From Bacteroides sp. (lineage in GTDB: Bacteria > Bacteroidota > Bacteroidia > Bacteroidales > Bacteroidaceae): 64,000 bases of DNA. This document shows positions 54,066 through 62,721 of the stretch, in pieces. The stretch spans positions 1-64,000 of the forward strand of contig JAFUNS010000023.1 in NCBI GenBank assembly GCA_017472925.1, in the 5' to 3' direction. Made by a program: the position numbers and the translations under genes. The notes beneath the pieces are model-generated. The model saw nothing but the letters and a program-made list of their open reading frames with translations. It was not told the DNA's origin and ran no database searches. How positions within the stretch are numbered: position 1 is the stretch's first letter; every line of letters starts with the position of its first letter.

Positions 54066-56120
54066 TTATGCTTTCATGACCACGCGGTCGCCGGCTCTCT
54101 TGGCCAGTTCCTTCAAGATTTCTGTCAGTTCCTTGTAGTGTGCCATCACTTCCATGGAGCGTTCCATGTTTCCTGCCACTTCGGGCTTGCCCAGTTGCTG
54201 GATGGTTTGTTTCATCTCCTCTTCTATGATGGCCAGCTTGAAGGTGATGAGCAATTGCGGAATCAGTTCATGCAATCGTTCCTCGTCTTTTGTCAAGGCC
54301 TCTTCATTGCTTTTGCTGAGCTGATATTTGTCGTTTATCATCTCTGCTGCCAGTCGGCTGATGCCGGCATCTGTATGTGTCAGGAAGTAACGCTCGGTGG
54401 TGAATCCTTCGTCGCCCAGGTGTCTTTCCGCTTCTTCCAACAACCGGCGGTGTAGTGGGTCGTGGAACTGCATCTCGTCTTGCTTCAAGTCCATCGAGAT
54501 GTATTCTGTCACGGTAATGGGCTGGTTGTCCCCCTCTTCTGTTTCCATGTAGCACACCACTCTTTCTCCATAGCGTATCAAGGCCTTTATCAGCTCTTGT
54601 TCTTTGGTATAGAAGGGCAGTTGCTTGCCACTTGTCTGTGGTATGTAGCTTTCGCGGATGGGCTCTTGGGGCACTTCTTCGGGAAAGGGTGGAGGAGGCA
54701 TTAATCCGTCGTCAGGATAGGGTTCTGTGGGCGGTGGAGGTGTTTGCATGGCATTCACCTTTTCGGTCTCTTCGCGTTCCTTTCTCCGCTGTTCTATGTA
54801 TTCATCCTTCCGTTGCTGTACGGTTTTCTTTATTTCGTTCTGTATAATCCGTTCGTCTACATTCAGTAGTGTGGCACACTCCTTCAAGCAGGCATATCGA
54901 ATTACTTCGTTGGGAATGAGGCCGATGCTGCGTGCCATGTCCGATATCAATGTGGCCCGTTTGACGGGGTCGTTCTTGGTATCTTTCAGCAGCAGATTGG
55001 TCTTGAACCGGATGAAGTTCTCTTCATGGTCGGCAATGTATTTTTGGAATTCTGTGGCATTATGCTTGCGTGCAAAGCTGTCGGGGTCGTCTCCATCGGG
55101 CAAGAGCAGCACTTTGATGTTCATCCCTTCGGCCAACAGCATGTCGATGCCTCGGATGCTGGCCTTGATGCCCGCTTCGTCGCCATCGTATAGCAGGGTG
55201 ATGTTGGAGGTAAACCGGTGAAGCAGACGTATTTGTTCTTCGCTCAGGGCTGTACCCGAGTTGGCCACCACATTCTCCAGTCCGCATTGGTGCATGGCTA
55301 TCACATCGGTATATCCTTCTACCATGTACACACAGTCGTGCTTTACAATGGCACTCTTGGCTTGGTAGATGCCATATAGCTCGCGCCTTTTGCTGTATAT
55401 TTCCGATTCGGGCGAGTTGACATACTTTTGGCTCACACCTTTGGTACGGCTATCGAGCACACGTCCGCCAAAGCCCAATATCTTTCCGCTTACATTGAAC
55501 CAAGGGAAGATGACACGCCCCCAGAAGCGGTCGCGCAGACTACCGTCTTCCTTTTCATAACAGAGTCCTGTCTTGATCAGATATTCTTTCTTGTAGCCTT
55601 TTCTTTCAGCCTCTTTCGCCAGTGCATCCCTTTCGGTGGTGCTGTATCCCAACTGGAATTTCTTGACAATGTCATCCCTTATACCACGTTGGCGGAAGTA
55701 AGTCATACCTATGGCCTTCCCGTCGGCATGGTTGTAGAGTGTGTTCTGAAAATAGTCTCGGGCAAACTCGTTCACCACAAAGAGGCTCTCGCGCACGTTC
55801 TGTGCTTCCTTCTCTTCGTTGGTCAGTTCGCGTTCCTTAATCTCTATGTGGTATTTCTTGGCCAGCCAGCGCAGTGCTTCGGGGTAGTTCATCTGCTCGT
55901 GCTCCATAATGAAGTGCACGGCATTTCCACCCTTTCCGCAGGCAAAGCATTTGCACAGCCCCTTGGCCGGCGATACATAGAAAGAAGGGGTCTTGTCATC
56001 GTGAAACGGGCATAGACCTACATAGTTCACCCCTTTCTTCTTCAGGGTGACAAATTCCGATACCACATCGACTATCTGTGCGGCATCCAGTATTCGTTCT
56101 ATGGTGGGCTGGTCTATCAT
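54066..56120 (-). CDS. dnaG: DNA primase
   Basis: Synthesises RNA primers for replication. The 684-residue protein has an N-terminal CHC2 zinc ribbon (C37, H40, C58, C61 in LCPFHDDKTPSF and KCFACGKGG), a catalytic core with FGGRVLDSRTKG and TOPRIM motifs (YMVEGYTDVIAMHQCG, about 264-279; TLLYDGDEAG, about 311-320) and a C-terminal helicase-binding region. An unusual Pro/Glu-rich linker (PPPPTEPYPDDGLMPPPPF and following, about 465-490) separates core and C-domain. Its -7-like TATATTTG lies at 56151-56144. Confidence 0.95.
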   Translation of the reverse strand: MIDQPTIERILDAAQIVDVVSEFVTLKKKGVNYVGLCPFHDDKTPSFYVSPAKGLCKCFACGKGGNAVHFIMEHEQMNYPEALRWLAKKYHIEIKERELTNEEKEAQNVRESLFVVNEFARDYFQNTLYNHADGKAIGMTYFRQRGIRDDIVKKFQLGYSTTERDALAKEAERKGYKKEYLIKTGLCYEKEDGSLRDRFWGRVIFPWFNVSGKILGFGGRVLDSRTKGVSQKYVNSPESEIYSKRRELYGIYQAKSAIVKHDCVYMVEGYTDVIAMHQCGLENVVANSGTALSEEQIRLLHRFTSNITLLYDGDEAGIKASIRGIDMLLAEGMNIKVLLLPDGDDPDSFARKHNATEFQKYIADHEENFIRFKTNLLLKDTKNDPVKRATLISDMARSIGLIPNEVIRYACLKECATLLNVDERIIQNEIKKTVQQRKDEYIEQRRKEREETEKVNAMQTPPPPTEPYPDDGLMPPPPFPEEVPQEPIRESYIPQTSGKQLPFYTKEQELIKALIRYGERVVCYMETEEGDNQPITVTEYISMDLKQDEMQFHDPLHRRLLEEAERHLGDEGFTTERYFLTHTDAGISRLAAEMINDKYQLSKSNEEALTKDEERLHELIPQLLITFKLAIIEEEMKQTIQQLGKPEVAGNMERSMEVMAHYKELTEILKELAKRAGDRVVMKA

Positions 56121-56143
56121 TCCGTATTCTTTGATTCAACCGA

Positions 56144-56151
56144 CAAATATA
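56144..56151 (-). promoter_or_regulatory. -7 element of dnaG
   Basis: Minus-strand TATATTTG matches TAnnTTTG, 24 bases upstream of the start at 56120. Confidence 0.5.
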
Positions 56152-56204
56152 CGAAAACTCCGTCGATGCTGGATAAAAATCCGGAGAATTCTCTCGACTA
56201 TCTT

Positions 56205-57098
56205 TTAATTGATTGGTTTAGAGGAGTGTACCACCGAGTAGGTCTGTAGTGCTACAGAGAGTACAATGAGCACTATCCCTACCCAGAAGGAGAATCCCAC
56301 TTCCTGCAACTCTCCAAAGAGCAGTGCGGCAATGGCTATGCTGTAAAGCGGCTCCAGGTTGTAAGCCATATTCACCGTAAAGGCGCTGAGCTTGCGTAGA
56401 GCCTGCAACTGGAAAAGGAAGGGCAGGACGGTAAAGATGGAACCCAACAGCAGGAGCGAAGGGATATCGCTTCCTGTAGGCATGACGGGCAGGGCAGGGT
56501 AGACCATCTTGAACAATGGAATACAGAAGGTGAGGAACACCACACCCCCCAGCAACTCATACATCAGCATGGTGGCGCTGTCTTCCTTGGATTCCTCGGC
56601 CACATTGATGTTCAGTATGGAGAACAAGGAGTACAGGGCCGCACAGAGCAATCCCAGTGCTATGCCCAGCCTGTACCTCACATCGATGCTGAAGATGAAC
56701 AAGATACCAGCAATGGCAATGAAGCTCAGTCCGATGTTCTTCCATTGGAATTTCTTGCCGTTCACCAGCGGGTCGAACAAGGTGGTGAAGAAACAAGAAG
56801 TGGCTACACAAGCTACCCCAATGGATACATTCGATACCTGTATGCTGGCAAAAAAGGCTACCCAGTGCATGGCAAGCAATGCTCCGCAACCACCTATTTT
56901 CAGCACATAATTCAGCTTGGTCCGATGGATTTTCCGCATGAGGGCCAGCACGACAAACAGCACGATAACGCTCGTAATCATTCTATACCATACCAGCGGG
57001 ATGCCACTCAGGGTGATGAGCTTCCCAAAAATACCTGTCCATCCGGCCAGAAATACAGCTATATGTAGAATTATCAGGGTAAATGTCTTGTCTTTCAT
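56205..57098 (-). CDS. EamA/DMT-family transporter
   Basis: A 297-residue membrane protein from the ATG at 57098 (a GTG at 57104 would add two residues). About ten hydrophobic segments in two homologous halves fit the EamA/drug-metabolite transporter family: LIILHIAVFLAGWTGIFGKL (helix 1), LLAMHWVAFFASIQVSNVSI and FTVNMAYNLEPLYSIAIAAL (typical last-half motif with conserved Glu/Pro). Substrate unknown; a purine, amino acid or drug exporter role is usual in the family. Confidence 0.88.
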   Translation of the reverse strand: MKDKTFTLIILHIAVFLAGWTGIFGKLITLSGIPLVWYRMITSVIVLFVVLALMRKIHRTKLNYVLKIGGCGALLAMHWVAFFASIQVSNVSIGVACVATSCFFTTLFDPLVNGKKFQWKNIGLSFIAIAGILFIFSIDVRYRLGIALGLLCAALYSLFSILNINVAEESKEDSATMLMYELLGGVVFLTFCIPLFKMVYPALPVMPTGSDIPSLLLLGSIFTVLPFLFQLQALRKLSAFTVNMAYNLEPLYSIAIAALLFGELQEVGFSFWVGIVLIVLSVALQTYSVVHSSKPIN

Positions 57099-57144
57099 AA
57101 CCACATCTTGTTTCGGGGTGTAAAGTAATGTTCAAATCAAGGTG

Positions 57145-57152
57145 CAAATATA
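57145..57152 (-). promoter_or_regulatory. -7 element of the EamA transporter gene
   Basis: Minus-strand TATATTTG matches TAnnTTTG, 47 bases before the ATG at 57098. Confidence 0.45.
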
Positions 57153-57182
57153 CGCATTTAAATCTATATAATTGCTAACCTC

Positions 57183-57647
57183 CTACGGGATGACAAGAGG
57201 AGCACCCGGAAACGCCAATTTATACCCTTGCCAAATGGCTTCCTTGTCCACTTCCTCCCATTTGATGCCATTCTCCACACAAGTCATGGCCATTATTAGG
57301 CGCACCAACTTGTCCACTTCCCCAAAGGCGCGATAGTGCTTGGGACGAGGCATATTCTCGTTACCGCCCAACCCACTTAGCTTGACCACATTCCTTACAT
57401 ACGCATCGGTATCGTTTTCTGTGGGTGGTGCCCACCGTCCGATGATGTTCCTTACATTGTACGCCTTCCTTTCGCGTTTGAAGGTGAGGCAATACGTATC
57501 GAGTATCTTCCAAACCGCCCGATAGCCATAAGCCATCGAGGTGAATTGCACAAACGCCTTATCGGTTTGGTTTATCCGTGCACCCTGCCAACGGTCGGCA
57601 GAGTGACGGATGTTTAATGGATTGTTGTTTCTTAAACCTCTTGACAT
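57183..57647 (-). CDS. Phage-type P5 structural/muralytic protein homologue
   Basis: The 154-residue product begins MSRGLRNNNPLNIRHSADRW, the signature of proteins annotated as structural protein P5, related to virion-associated peptidoglycan-degrading proteins. Further motifs are QFTSMAYGYRAVWKILDTY and IIGRWAPPTENDTDAYVRNV, resembling lysozyme-like folds. No signal peptide. It is the last gene of a minus-strand phage/plasmid-like module and lies 40 bases after the DUF3987-type gene. Activity is predicted only from family resemblance. Confidence 0.75.
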   Translation of the reverse strand: MSRGLRNNNPLNIRHSADRWQGARINQTDKAFVQFTSMAYGYRAVWKILDTYCLTFKRERKAYNVRNIIGRWAPPTENDTDAYVRNVVKLSGLGGNENMPRPKHYRAFGEVDKLVRLIMAMTCVENGIKWEEVDKEAIWQGYKLAFPGAPLVIP

Positions 57648-57687
57648 AACAAATATTTTAACTGAATACTGAATACCTTGAATACCC

Positions 57688-60051
57688 CTAATGAGTTTTC
57701 AAATATTTCTCTGTCTTGGTGTATTGTTGTCTCCCTATGTCTTGCACCGGTACCTCGTCACCATAAAGTTCAATGTACCCCCGTTGTTTCCAATTGCTCA
57801 GCATCAATTTCAATGACCCGTTACGTATGCCCAGGCGTTGGCGCATCAGTCCTGCCTCTTCACGTGTAAAGATGTCGGGCAATTGGTCGAGCAAATTCTG
57901 CGGACCTTTTATAGGGAGCTTTGCGTCCGCTTCCTGTGCTTCGATATCCTCGCCAAAAAACTTCATCTTGCACCACAGGTCATATTTCAGGCTCCATCGG
58001 ATAAAGTCCTCCATGGTCTTGTCCCACTTCTCGCCATGTGCCACATAGAGCACACAGGCTTTGAGGAAAGAGATGACGTTTGCACGGAAACTTAAGTTCT
58101 CGTACACCCTACTTTGCGAGAGACGGGCAAACTCGGCACATTCCTCCACCAACTTTTTGGCAAGTATCCTCACCGGACGACATTCTATGGTACCACGGGC
58201 GTTGTTCAATCGTTCGATGTAGGGACGTAGTTCTTCGTCGAAGTTGGCATCGTATGTGCCATACATGGGCATTTCCGAACCAATGGCGCGTTCGGGTATG
58301 GTGCAGAAGTTGATTCTTGAAATAGGACCATCCGTCAAAACCGAACGAAAATACGATTGCCCCTTCTGAATGGTGGTCGATGCATTCCAATTAAAGCGGA
58401 TACACACTCTTTCGCTGACCGAGCTTGTGCCCACACGGGTTTGCCCATAGACATTACCAGGGTCGAACGCCAAGCACATGATTTGAAAATGTGCCTTACT
58501 TCTGGCCGAGGTCTTCAAAGCATCGAATTGGTCTATTTCGTTCATCTTGGCATAGAGGAACCGTTCTTCGGCATCTGCCAAACGTTGAACAAAAGCGGCA
58601 TTCGTCATATCCGGATCCACTTCTTGTATCACCAGTCCTTCAGGACGTTTCCGTTTGTCCTTGTTCGAACCTTTGGTCACCATCTCTGCTTTCCATTCCT
58701 TCTCGCGTTGCAAGTTCTCGGCATCCCTTTTACGAATGTCCTTCATGATGTGGTTGATGGGCTCGCTGATGCAATTCTTTCCGGCACCCGTTCCCGCCAT
58801 GAGCACGTTCATCAGTGTAGCTTGATGTTCCACGTTGTCAATGTATTTAAAGTATACTTTCCATAAGTGTGTGGCCAGTGCCGGGAATACCGCATGAGCC
58901 ACCGCAGGCTGATAAATCTTGGGCGTTTTGCTCACCAAAAGTTTAATGAGAGGTGGCAACTTCTTGGGCATTTCGGGAATATCAGATGCATGATTTCTGA
59001 CTTCCGAATTATCGTTCTGCAACTCTTCATGGTCATCTTCCTCCCTTTCCTTTACCAAGTTGGCCAATAGCTTTTTGAGCGCACGGGGCATTCCGTAAAA
59101 CTTGGCGATACAGGCAGAGTGAATGAGTGTTCTCATTTCTTCTTCCTTCAAGCCAAAGTTAGGAATGATTTGCAACAGATGTTCCTCGTTATTGTCCGTA
59201 ATGTACCGCAAGTGCGATGCCAGGCGGTGCAGCTTGGCGTTCCGTTCCCCTTGTACCGGCTCCCCACCATTCTTACGGAACCACTCTGCAATGATAGTGC
59301 CGTATGGTATGCCTTTGAATGTTTGCGGGTATTCTTTTTTCTTGTCATCCTGCGGAACATTATCCTTGTCATCCTGAGCATCGCGAAGGATCTGTGTACA
59401 TCCACTATCCACGTTTATGTTTTCAGATCCTTCACTTCGTTCAGGATGACACGAGGGTAAGGGATGACAAGGTGAATCAAACAACCCATCACTCATGAAC
59501 AACACATACTCCCGTGGCACCAGGAACGAACACCTTGCATAATCCTTCACACAAGCATCGTACTGAGTATCCCCCAACATCGATGCCATCCAAGCTTGTG
59601 CTTCGGCAAGGGTCATGAGTCTGTTTTCTCCTGAAACCATGGGGATGACAAACACCAGTCGCAAACCTTCTGTACTTGGAGTGATATGCGCCAACAAAAT
59701 CCGTAGTTCATCTTTGTGGGCTTCTATCTCCGCCCACTTCTCCCGTGGATTGGGAATATGGTCAAGGTCGTAGATACATAATCCGCTTGGAATGGCCTCC
59801 TCGTTCTTCCTCCGTCCGTTTGTGAACGTGGCATGGAAGGTGGCGATAGGCAACCGTTTCTTCAATTCCCCCTTCAAGGTTTCAAAATCTTCCTTGTTGA
59901 GTTCCCCTCTTCGGCATTTCTCCAAGGCATCTTCAATCTCGGCACAAGTGTGTGCAACTTGCACCGAATCGAGTGCCTGTTCAAGAAGTTCGGGCGTACA
60001 TACCCGAACCTCGCTTCTTACATTGTTTGCTATTCCGAAACTCATAGACAT
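57688..60051 (-). CDS. BT4734-like/DUF3987 mobile-element protein with repeat-derived insert
   Basis: The 787-residue protein has a BT4734-like N-terminal domain (about 20-190; SGLCIYDLDHIPNPREKWAE, LLAHITPSTEGLRLVFVIP, KDYARCSFLVPREYVLF) and a DUF3987 domain (about 370-700) with a P-loop, LMAGTGAGKN. Such proteins are primase/helicase-like genes of Bacteroidales mobile elements. Residues about 200-228 (SCHPERSEGSENINVDSG, then RDAQDDK) are the translation of a dispersed hairpin repeat (59368-59450) that has entered the gene without breaking the frame. Its start overlaps the preceding gene by 10 bases. Confidence 0.82.
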   Translation of the reverse strand: MSMSFGIANNVRSEVRVCTPELLEQALDSVQVAHTCAEIEDALEKCRRGELNKEDFETLKGELKKRLPIATFHATFTNGRRKNEEAIPSGLCIYDLDHIPNPREKWAEIEAHKDELRILLAHITPSTEGLRLVFVIPMVSGENRLMTLAEAQAWMASMLGDTQYDACVKDYARCSFLVPREYVLFMSDGLFDSPCHPLPSCHPERSEGSENINVDSGCTQILRDAQDDKDNVPQDDKKKEYPQTFKGIPYGTIIAEWFRKNGGEPVQGERNAKLHRLASHLRYITDNNEEHLLQIIPNFGLKEEEMRTLIHSACIAKFYGMPRALKKLLANLVKEREEDDHEELQNDNSEVRNHASDIPEMPKKLPPLIKLLVSKTPKIYQPAVAHAVFPALATHLWKVYFKYIDNVEHQATLMNVLMAGTGAGKNCISEPINHIMKDIRKRDAENLQREKEWKAEMVTKGSNKDKRKRPEGLVIQEVDPDMTNAAFVQRLADAEERFLYAKMNEIDQFDALKTSARSKAHFQIMCLAFDPGNVYGQTRVGTSSVSERVCIRFNWNASTTIQKGQSYFRSVLTDGPISRINFCTIPERAIGSEMPMYGTYDANFDEELRPYIERLNNARGTIECRPVRILAKKLVEECAEFARLSQSRVYENLSFRANVISFLKACVLYVAHGEKWDKTMEDFIRWSLKYDLWCKMKFFGEDIEAQEADAKLPIKGPQNLLDQLPDIFTREEAGLMRQRLGIRNGSLKLMLSNWKQRGYIELYGDEVPVQDIGRQQYTKTEKYLKTH
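59368..59450. repeat. Dispersed hairpin repeat inside the DUF3987-type gene
   Basis: GTCATCCTGAGCATCGCGAA (59368) and the inverse ending TTCAGGATGAC (59450) match over 22 of 27 arm positions. It is the same repeat type as at 52884-52958. Translated on the minus strand it yields CHPERSEGS and RDAQDDK, familiar from other bacterial genomes. A further partial unit, CTTGTCATCCTG, begins at 59341. Confidence 0.85.
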
Positions 60052-60347
60052 TCATCCATTAAGGTTACGTAATCACTTGCCAAAAGGCTTTCTTTTTCGA
60101 TGGCACGTGCCGGCACAACGGCCTCGTCGCGGTTGATGCACAGGTGCAATCGCACTTTCTCATCGTTCACACTTACCCGTCCGTGGGGTAGTTTCATGTA
60201 TTGGTGGTTCGGTTGGTTCCGTATGCGGTTGTGTGCGTTGAAGTTTCCTTCGGTTGGGTTTACCAATCCGATACTTCCTTGAATACGGCTTGTGCCGTTC
60301 AATAATTTTGCATATACAGCGTCTGAAATTTGAATATTGATTGTCAT
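60042..60347 (-). CDS. Hypothetical protein of the mobile module
   Basis: From the ATG at 60347 the product has 101 residues (MTINIQISDAVYAKLLNGTS and, near the C-terminus, EKVRLHLCINRDEAVVPARA). An earlier start at 60392 would run through a palindromic region. It has no recognised domain, signal or membrane segment; the mixed strand/helix pattern suggests a small soluble protein. Its stop overlaps the start of the DUF3987-type gene by 10 bases, so the two are translationally coupled and probably work together. Confidence 0.7.
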   Translation of the reverse strand: MTINIQISDAVYAKLLNGTSRIQGSIGLVNPTEGNFNAHNRIRNQPNHQYMKLPHGRVSVNDEKVRLHLCINRDEAVVPARAIEKESLLASDYVTLMDECL

Positions 60348-60381
60348 AATCTTAAACGTTTTTGCGAGAGAAAGCATGGGG

Positions 60382-60395
60382 AAGGTGGCCACCTT
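60382..60395. promoter_or_regulatory. 14-base palindrome AAGGTGGCCACCTT
   Basis: A perfect palindrome 35 bases upstream of the start at 60347, next to CTCGCGAG, in the gap behind the antirepressor gene. It has the position of an operator for the two-gene unit downstream. Confidence 0.4.
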
Positions 60396-60440
60396 ATACT
60401 CGCGAGTTCCCTCGCTTCCGTCTCAGATTAATACTTTGAT

Positions 60441-61178
60441 TTAGCTTACATATTTAGGGTTCAACAATTTGTGGATAAAGTCACGTCCACGTTCCGTCCA
60501 CACCAGGTAGGTGCGAGTCTTCAAGTCGCCATCCGATGTGTGATACTCAAAGGTTCGGTTCTTGGCCAATCCTTGTCGGGCATAGTTGGCATAAAGCAAG
60601 TATTGCCCCGATTGCACATACTGGATACCCATTTGGCAAAGCAGCACGTTCAGGTCGTGCCCCGTCATGTTCAGTTCCTTGCCGATTTGGGTGACGGTGA
60701 AGCACGAGATGCTGTCCAATACATGATCCGCATAATCGGCTCTCGGTTGTAGCTTGGCTATCTGCTCGTCCCTTCTTTGCAAGGTAGCGTGCATAATTTG
60801 GAGCGCACGCGCCAGGATTACCTCATTGCTTTCATCGGGACGAACCACCATGTATCCCCCTTGCTTGCGGATGGAGGGTAGCACTTCGCCGGTGACCCAA
60901 TGCTTGAACCGCTTGGCGGAGTCGAGCTTCGAGGAAAGGATGAGGGCGTAGAGTCCGGACTCGTTGATGAAGATGATTTTCTGTTTTCCACCGGGGGTGC
61001 CCAATTCGTTCACCCCTTTATCTTCGCTATCCACATGGTTCCGGATGGCTTTCAAAGGATTGTTGTACCCTAATGCTTCGGCAACGTCCTTGCCACAAAA
61101 CATTGCTTCACCTTGTTCGTTCTTCATGGTGCGTATAGCACCAAATTCTTGGTTCTGATAAATTTGAATTTCGTTCAT
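60441..61178 (-). CDS. Bro-N phage antirepressor protein
   Basis: The 245-residue protein starts with a Bro-N domain (about 1-110; IYQNQEFGAIRTMKNEQGEA, FCGKDVAEALGYNNPLKAIR, FINESGLYALILSSK, FKHWVTGEVLPSIRKQGGY) and ends with a KilAC-type DNA-binding region (about 150-240; SISCFTVTQIGKELNMTGHD). This is the layout of phage antirepressors (Ant) that relieve repression by CI-like proteins; the S24 protein upstream is a candidate partner. No signal or membrane part. Standard length for the family. Confidence 0.88.
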   Translation of the reverse strand: MNEIQIYQNQEFGAIRTMKNEQGEAMFCGKDVAEALGYNNPLKAIRNHVDSEDKGVNELGTPGGKQKIIFINESGLYALILSSKLDSAKRFKHWVTGEVLPSIRKQGGYMVVRPDESNEVILARALQIMHATLQRRDEQIAKLQPRADYADHVLDSISCFTVTQIGKELNMTGHDLNVLLCQMGIQYVQSGQYLLYANYARQGLAKNRTFEYHTSDGDLKTRTYLVWTERGRDFIHKLLNPKYVS

Positions 61179-61320
61179 AATAAAAAAGTATTAAAAGGAT
61201 TAATATATTCACTTCTTCATCACCCTTCTCTGATTATCCTTAACCAGGATTGATGATGCGAAATGTCAAAGAGCACTGCCGGTGGGGTTTTGTTCCCTTC
61301 CGACAATGCAAAGTTGGGCA

Positions 61321-61354
61321 TAAAAAAACCGATGGAAGTATGATTATCCATCGG
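61321..61354 (-). terminator. Terminator of the S24 repressor-like gene
   Basis: CCGATGGA (61329-61336) and TCCATCGG (61347-61354) form a perfect 8-base stem; on the minus strand it is followed by seven Ts. Confidence 0.75.
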
Positions 61355-61366
61355 CGTAGAGTTTTT

Positions 61367-61459
61367 GGGAGTTTGATGTAGAGAAGTTCTCTTTTATGGG
61401 AGTTTTCCCCGAAAATGCCCCAATTTCGTGGGAGTTTTTGGGAGTTTTGGGGGAGTTTT
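61367..61459. repeat. Five iteron-like GGGAGTTT repeats
   Basis: GGGAGTTT occurs at 61367, 61398, 61430, 61440 and 61451, all in the same orientation, the last three nearly back to back and four of the five extended to GGGAGTTTT. The cluster lies between the S24 and antirepressor genes, just after the S24 stop codon. Direct repeats beside phage/plasmid-like genes suggest a protein-binding array such as an iteron origin or regulator sites. Confidence 0.7.
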
Positions 61460-62322
61460 CATTTCCTCAGTTTCTCGGCTGTGAGGTTTGCTATGCGCAA
61501 ATAGTCATCGAACCGCTGTCCGCTCACCGGTGCATCGCCCCGTTCCCACAAGGTTGGCGACTTGCGGAAGGTCTGTACCGCCATGCGTCTCAATTCGCCT
61601 GGAACGGGCAGATGTCCGTGGTCGGGGAGCAAAGCTGTCACACTTTCGCAGAACTCGGTATAGTTGCCATCCTCCAGCACCCCCTTGTCCACCATGGCGC
61701 GATACACAGCATACCATTGTCGTCCGTGTTTCACCACTTCTCCCATTTCGTAGATTATGTCATGTATCCGTTCGGGTGTGATTTTTCGTTCTTCTGCATT
61801 CACCTTTCCCCGGGTGCGCTTGATGCATTTCAACATTTCGTTGTGCGATGTCCGTGGTGCGTCGCGTATAATTTCCAATACCTTTCCTATAATCCGAACT
61901 TTCTTGTCGTCTGTGAGAGGTATGGCATTGTATGCATCGTTTCGGGGTACCAGCCACGGACAATTCATTTCGTCTATGCAATAAGCCTTTACGGTGCATT
62001 CCCCGTCAATAGATGCCACCACGATGTCTCCTTCGTATACGGAGCTTCCCAATTCCACCTGAATACGGTCGCCCGAGTAGATACCCGCATCTTTCATCGA
62101 GTCACCCTTTACCTTAGCCATGACCACCAAACCGCTTTCCACCATCTCTTTGGGTAAGTTCACAAACTCACCACGAGTCGATTCTCCATTGTAGGTGGGC
62201 ACGCCCGCTTGTATGCCTGCATCGAAATAAGGTACCGGTGTATCACACATTATTGGTTTCAAACCACTCTCTTTCATTAACTCAAATATTTCCTTCAATT
62301 CTTGGTAAGATAATTTTTCCAC
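61459..62322 (-). CDS. S24-family (LexA/CI-like) protein with long C-terminal extension
   Basis: The 287-residue protein starts with a GTG at 62322. It has a LexA/CI-type peptidase fold at about 28-145: possible cleavage Ala-Gly at 35-36 or 39-40 (FDAGIQAGVP), catalytic Ser in VKGDSMKDAGI (S75) and Lys in ECTVKAYCI (K112). No N-terminal helix-turn-helix is seen: only about 25 residues precede the cleavage region. Instead a C-terminal extension of about 140 basic residues (KRTRGKVNAEERKITPERIH and following) may carry another binding function. It is probably an SOS-type switch for the module. Confidence 0.82.
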   Translation of the reverse strand: MEKLSYQELKEIFELMKESGLKPIMCDTPVPYFDAGIQAGVPTYNGESTRGEFVNLPKEMVESGLVVMAKVKGDSMKDAGIYSGDRIQVELGSSVYEGDIVVASIDGECTVKAYCIDEMNCPWLVPRNDAYNAIPLTDDKKVRIIGKVLEIIRDAPRTSHNEMLKCIKRTRGKVNAEERKITPERIHDIIYEMGEVVKHGRQWYAVYRAMVDKGVLEDGNYTEFCESVTALLPDHGHLPVPGELRRMAVQTFRKSPTLWERGDAPVSGQRFDDYLRIANLTAEKLRK

Positions 62323-62364
62323 TGCACATTCATTTTATAATTCATGTGCAAAACAAAGCGCATC

Positions 62365-62385
62365 CTGTAACAAATTGTGGTACAG
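62365..62385. promoter_or_regulatory. LexA-like dyad CTGTA-N11-TACAG before the S24 gene
   Basis: CTGTA (62365-62369) and TACAG (62381-62385) are inverted copies 43 bases upstream of the S24 start codon, in the position expected for an autoregulatory operator. Confidence 0.4.
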
Positions 62386-62612
62386 CCTGCACTTATTTTT
62401 GTTAAAGAAATATAAGAAGCGGGAATTTCTTTATTTTCCAACCTTGTTTCATATGGAATTCCAAAGATTACATATTTTGTTATGTTGTCTTAAATGAAAA
62501 TGATCTTGATATATTAGAGTGTTATGGAAGCCTTTGGAAAGGACAAGGAAGATTATAAGACTCAGAAACGTGGGAACTCGATGAAGATGTAGAAACCACA
62601 CTTAGATAATAG
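62386..62612 (+). other. Intergenic stretch with a possible 22-codon ORF
   Basis: The only frame of note is an ATG at 62524 (MEAFGKDKEDYKTQKRGNSM, then KM) ending at 62592, followed by a terminator-like stem at 62613. It may be the trace of a lost small gene; coding evidence is weak. Confidence 0.3.
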
Positions 62613-62656
62613 AACCCGTCAGCAGACCTATGGAATGCTGGCGGGTTACTTTTAAT
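62613..62656 (+). terminator. Terminator-like stem-loop
   Basis: AACCCGTCAGCA (62613-62624) pairs with TGCTGGCGGGTT (62636-62647), with one G-U pair, followed by a short T-run. Confidence 0.6.
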
Positions 62657-62721
62657 AATTGCAGGTCACTGTCCCTGATAACTTCGTCACGGTAGATGTT
62701 CCATCCGTGGTAATGGACATA

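Noticed and set aside
61367-61459. CRISPR array
   Set aside because: Repeat units are 8-9 bases with irregular, mostly very short spacing; no spacer pattern or cas genes.
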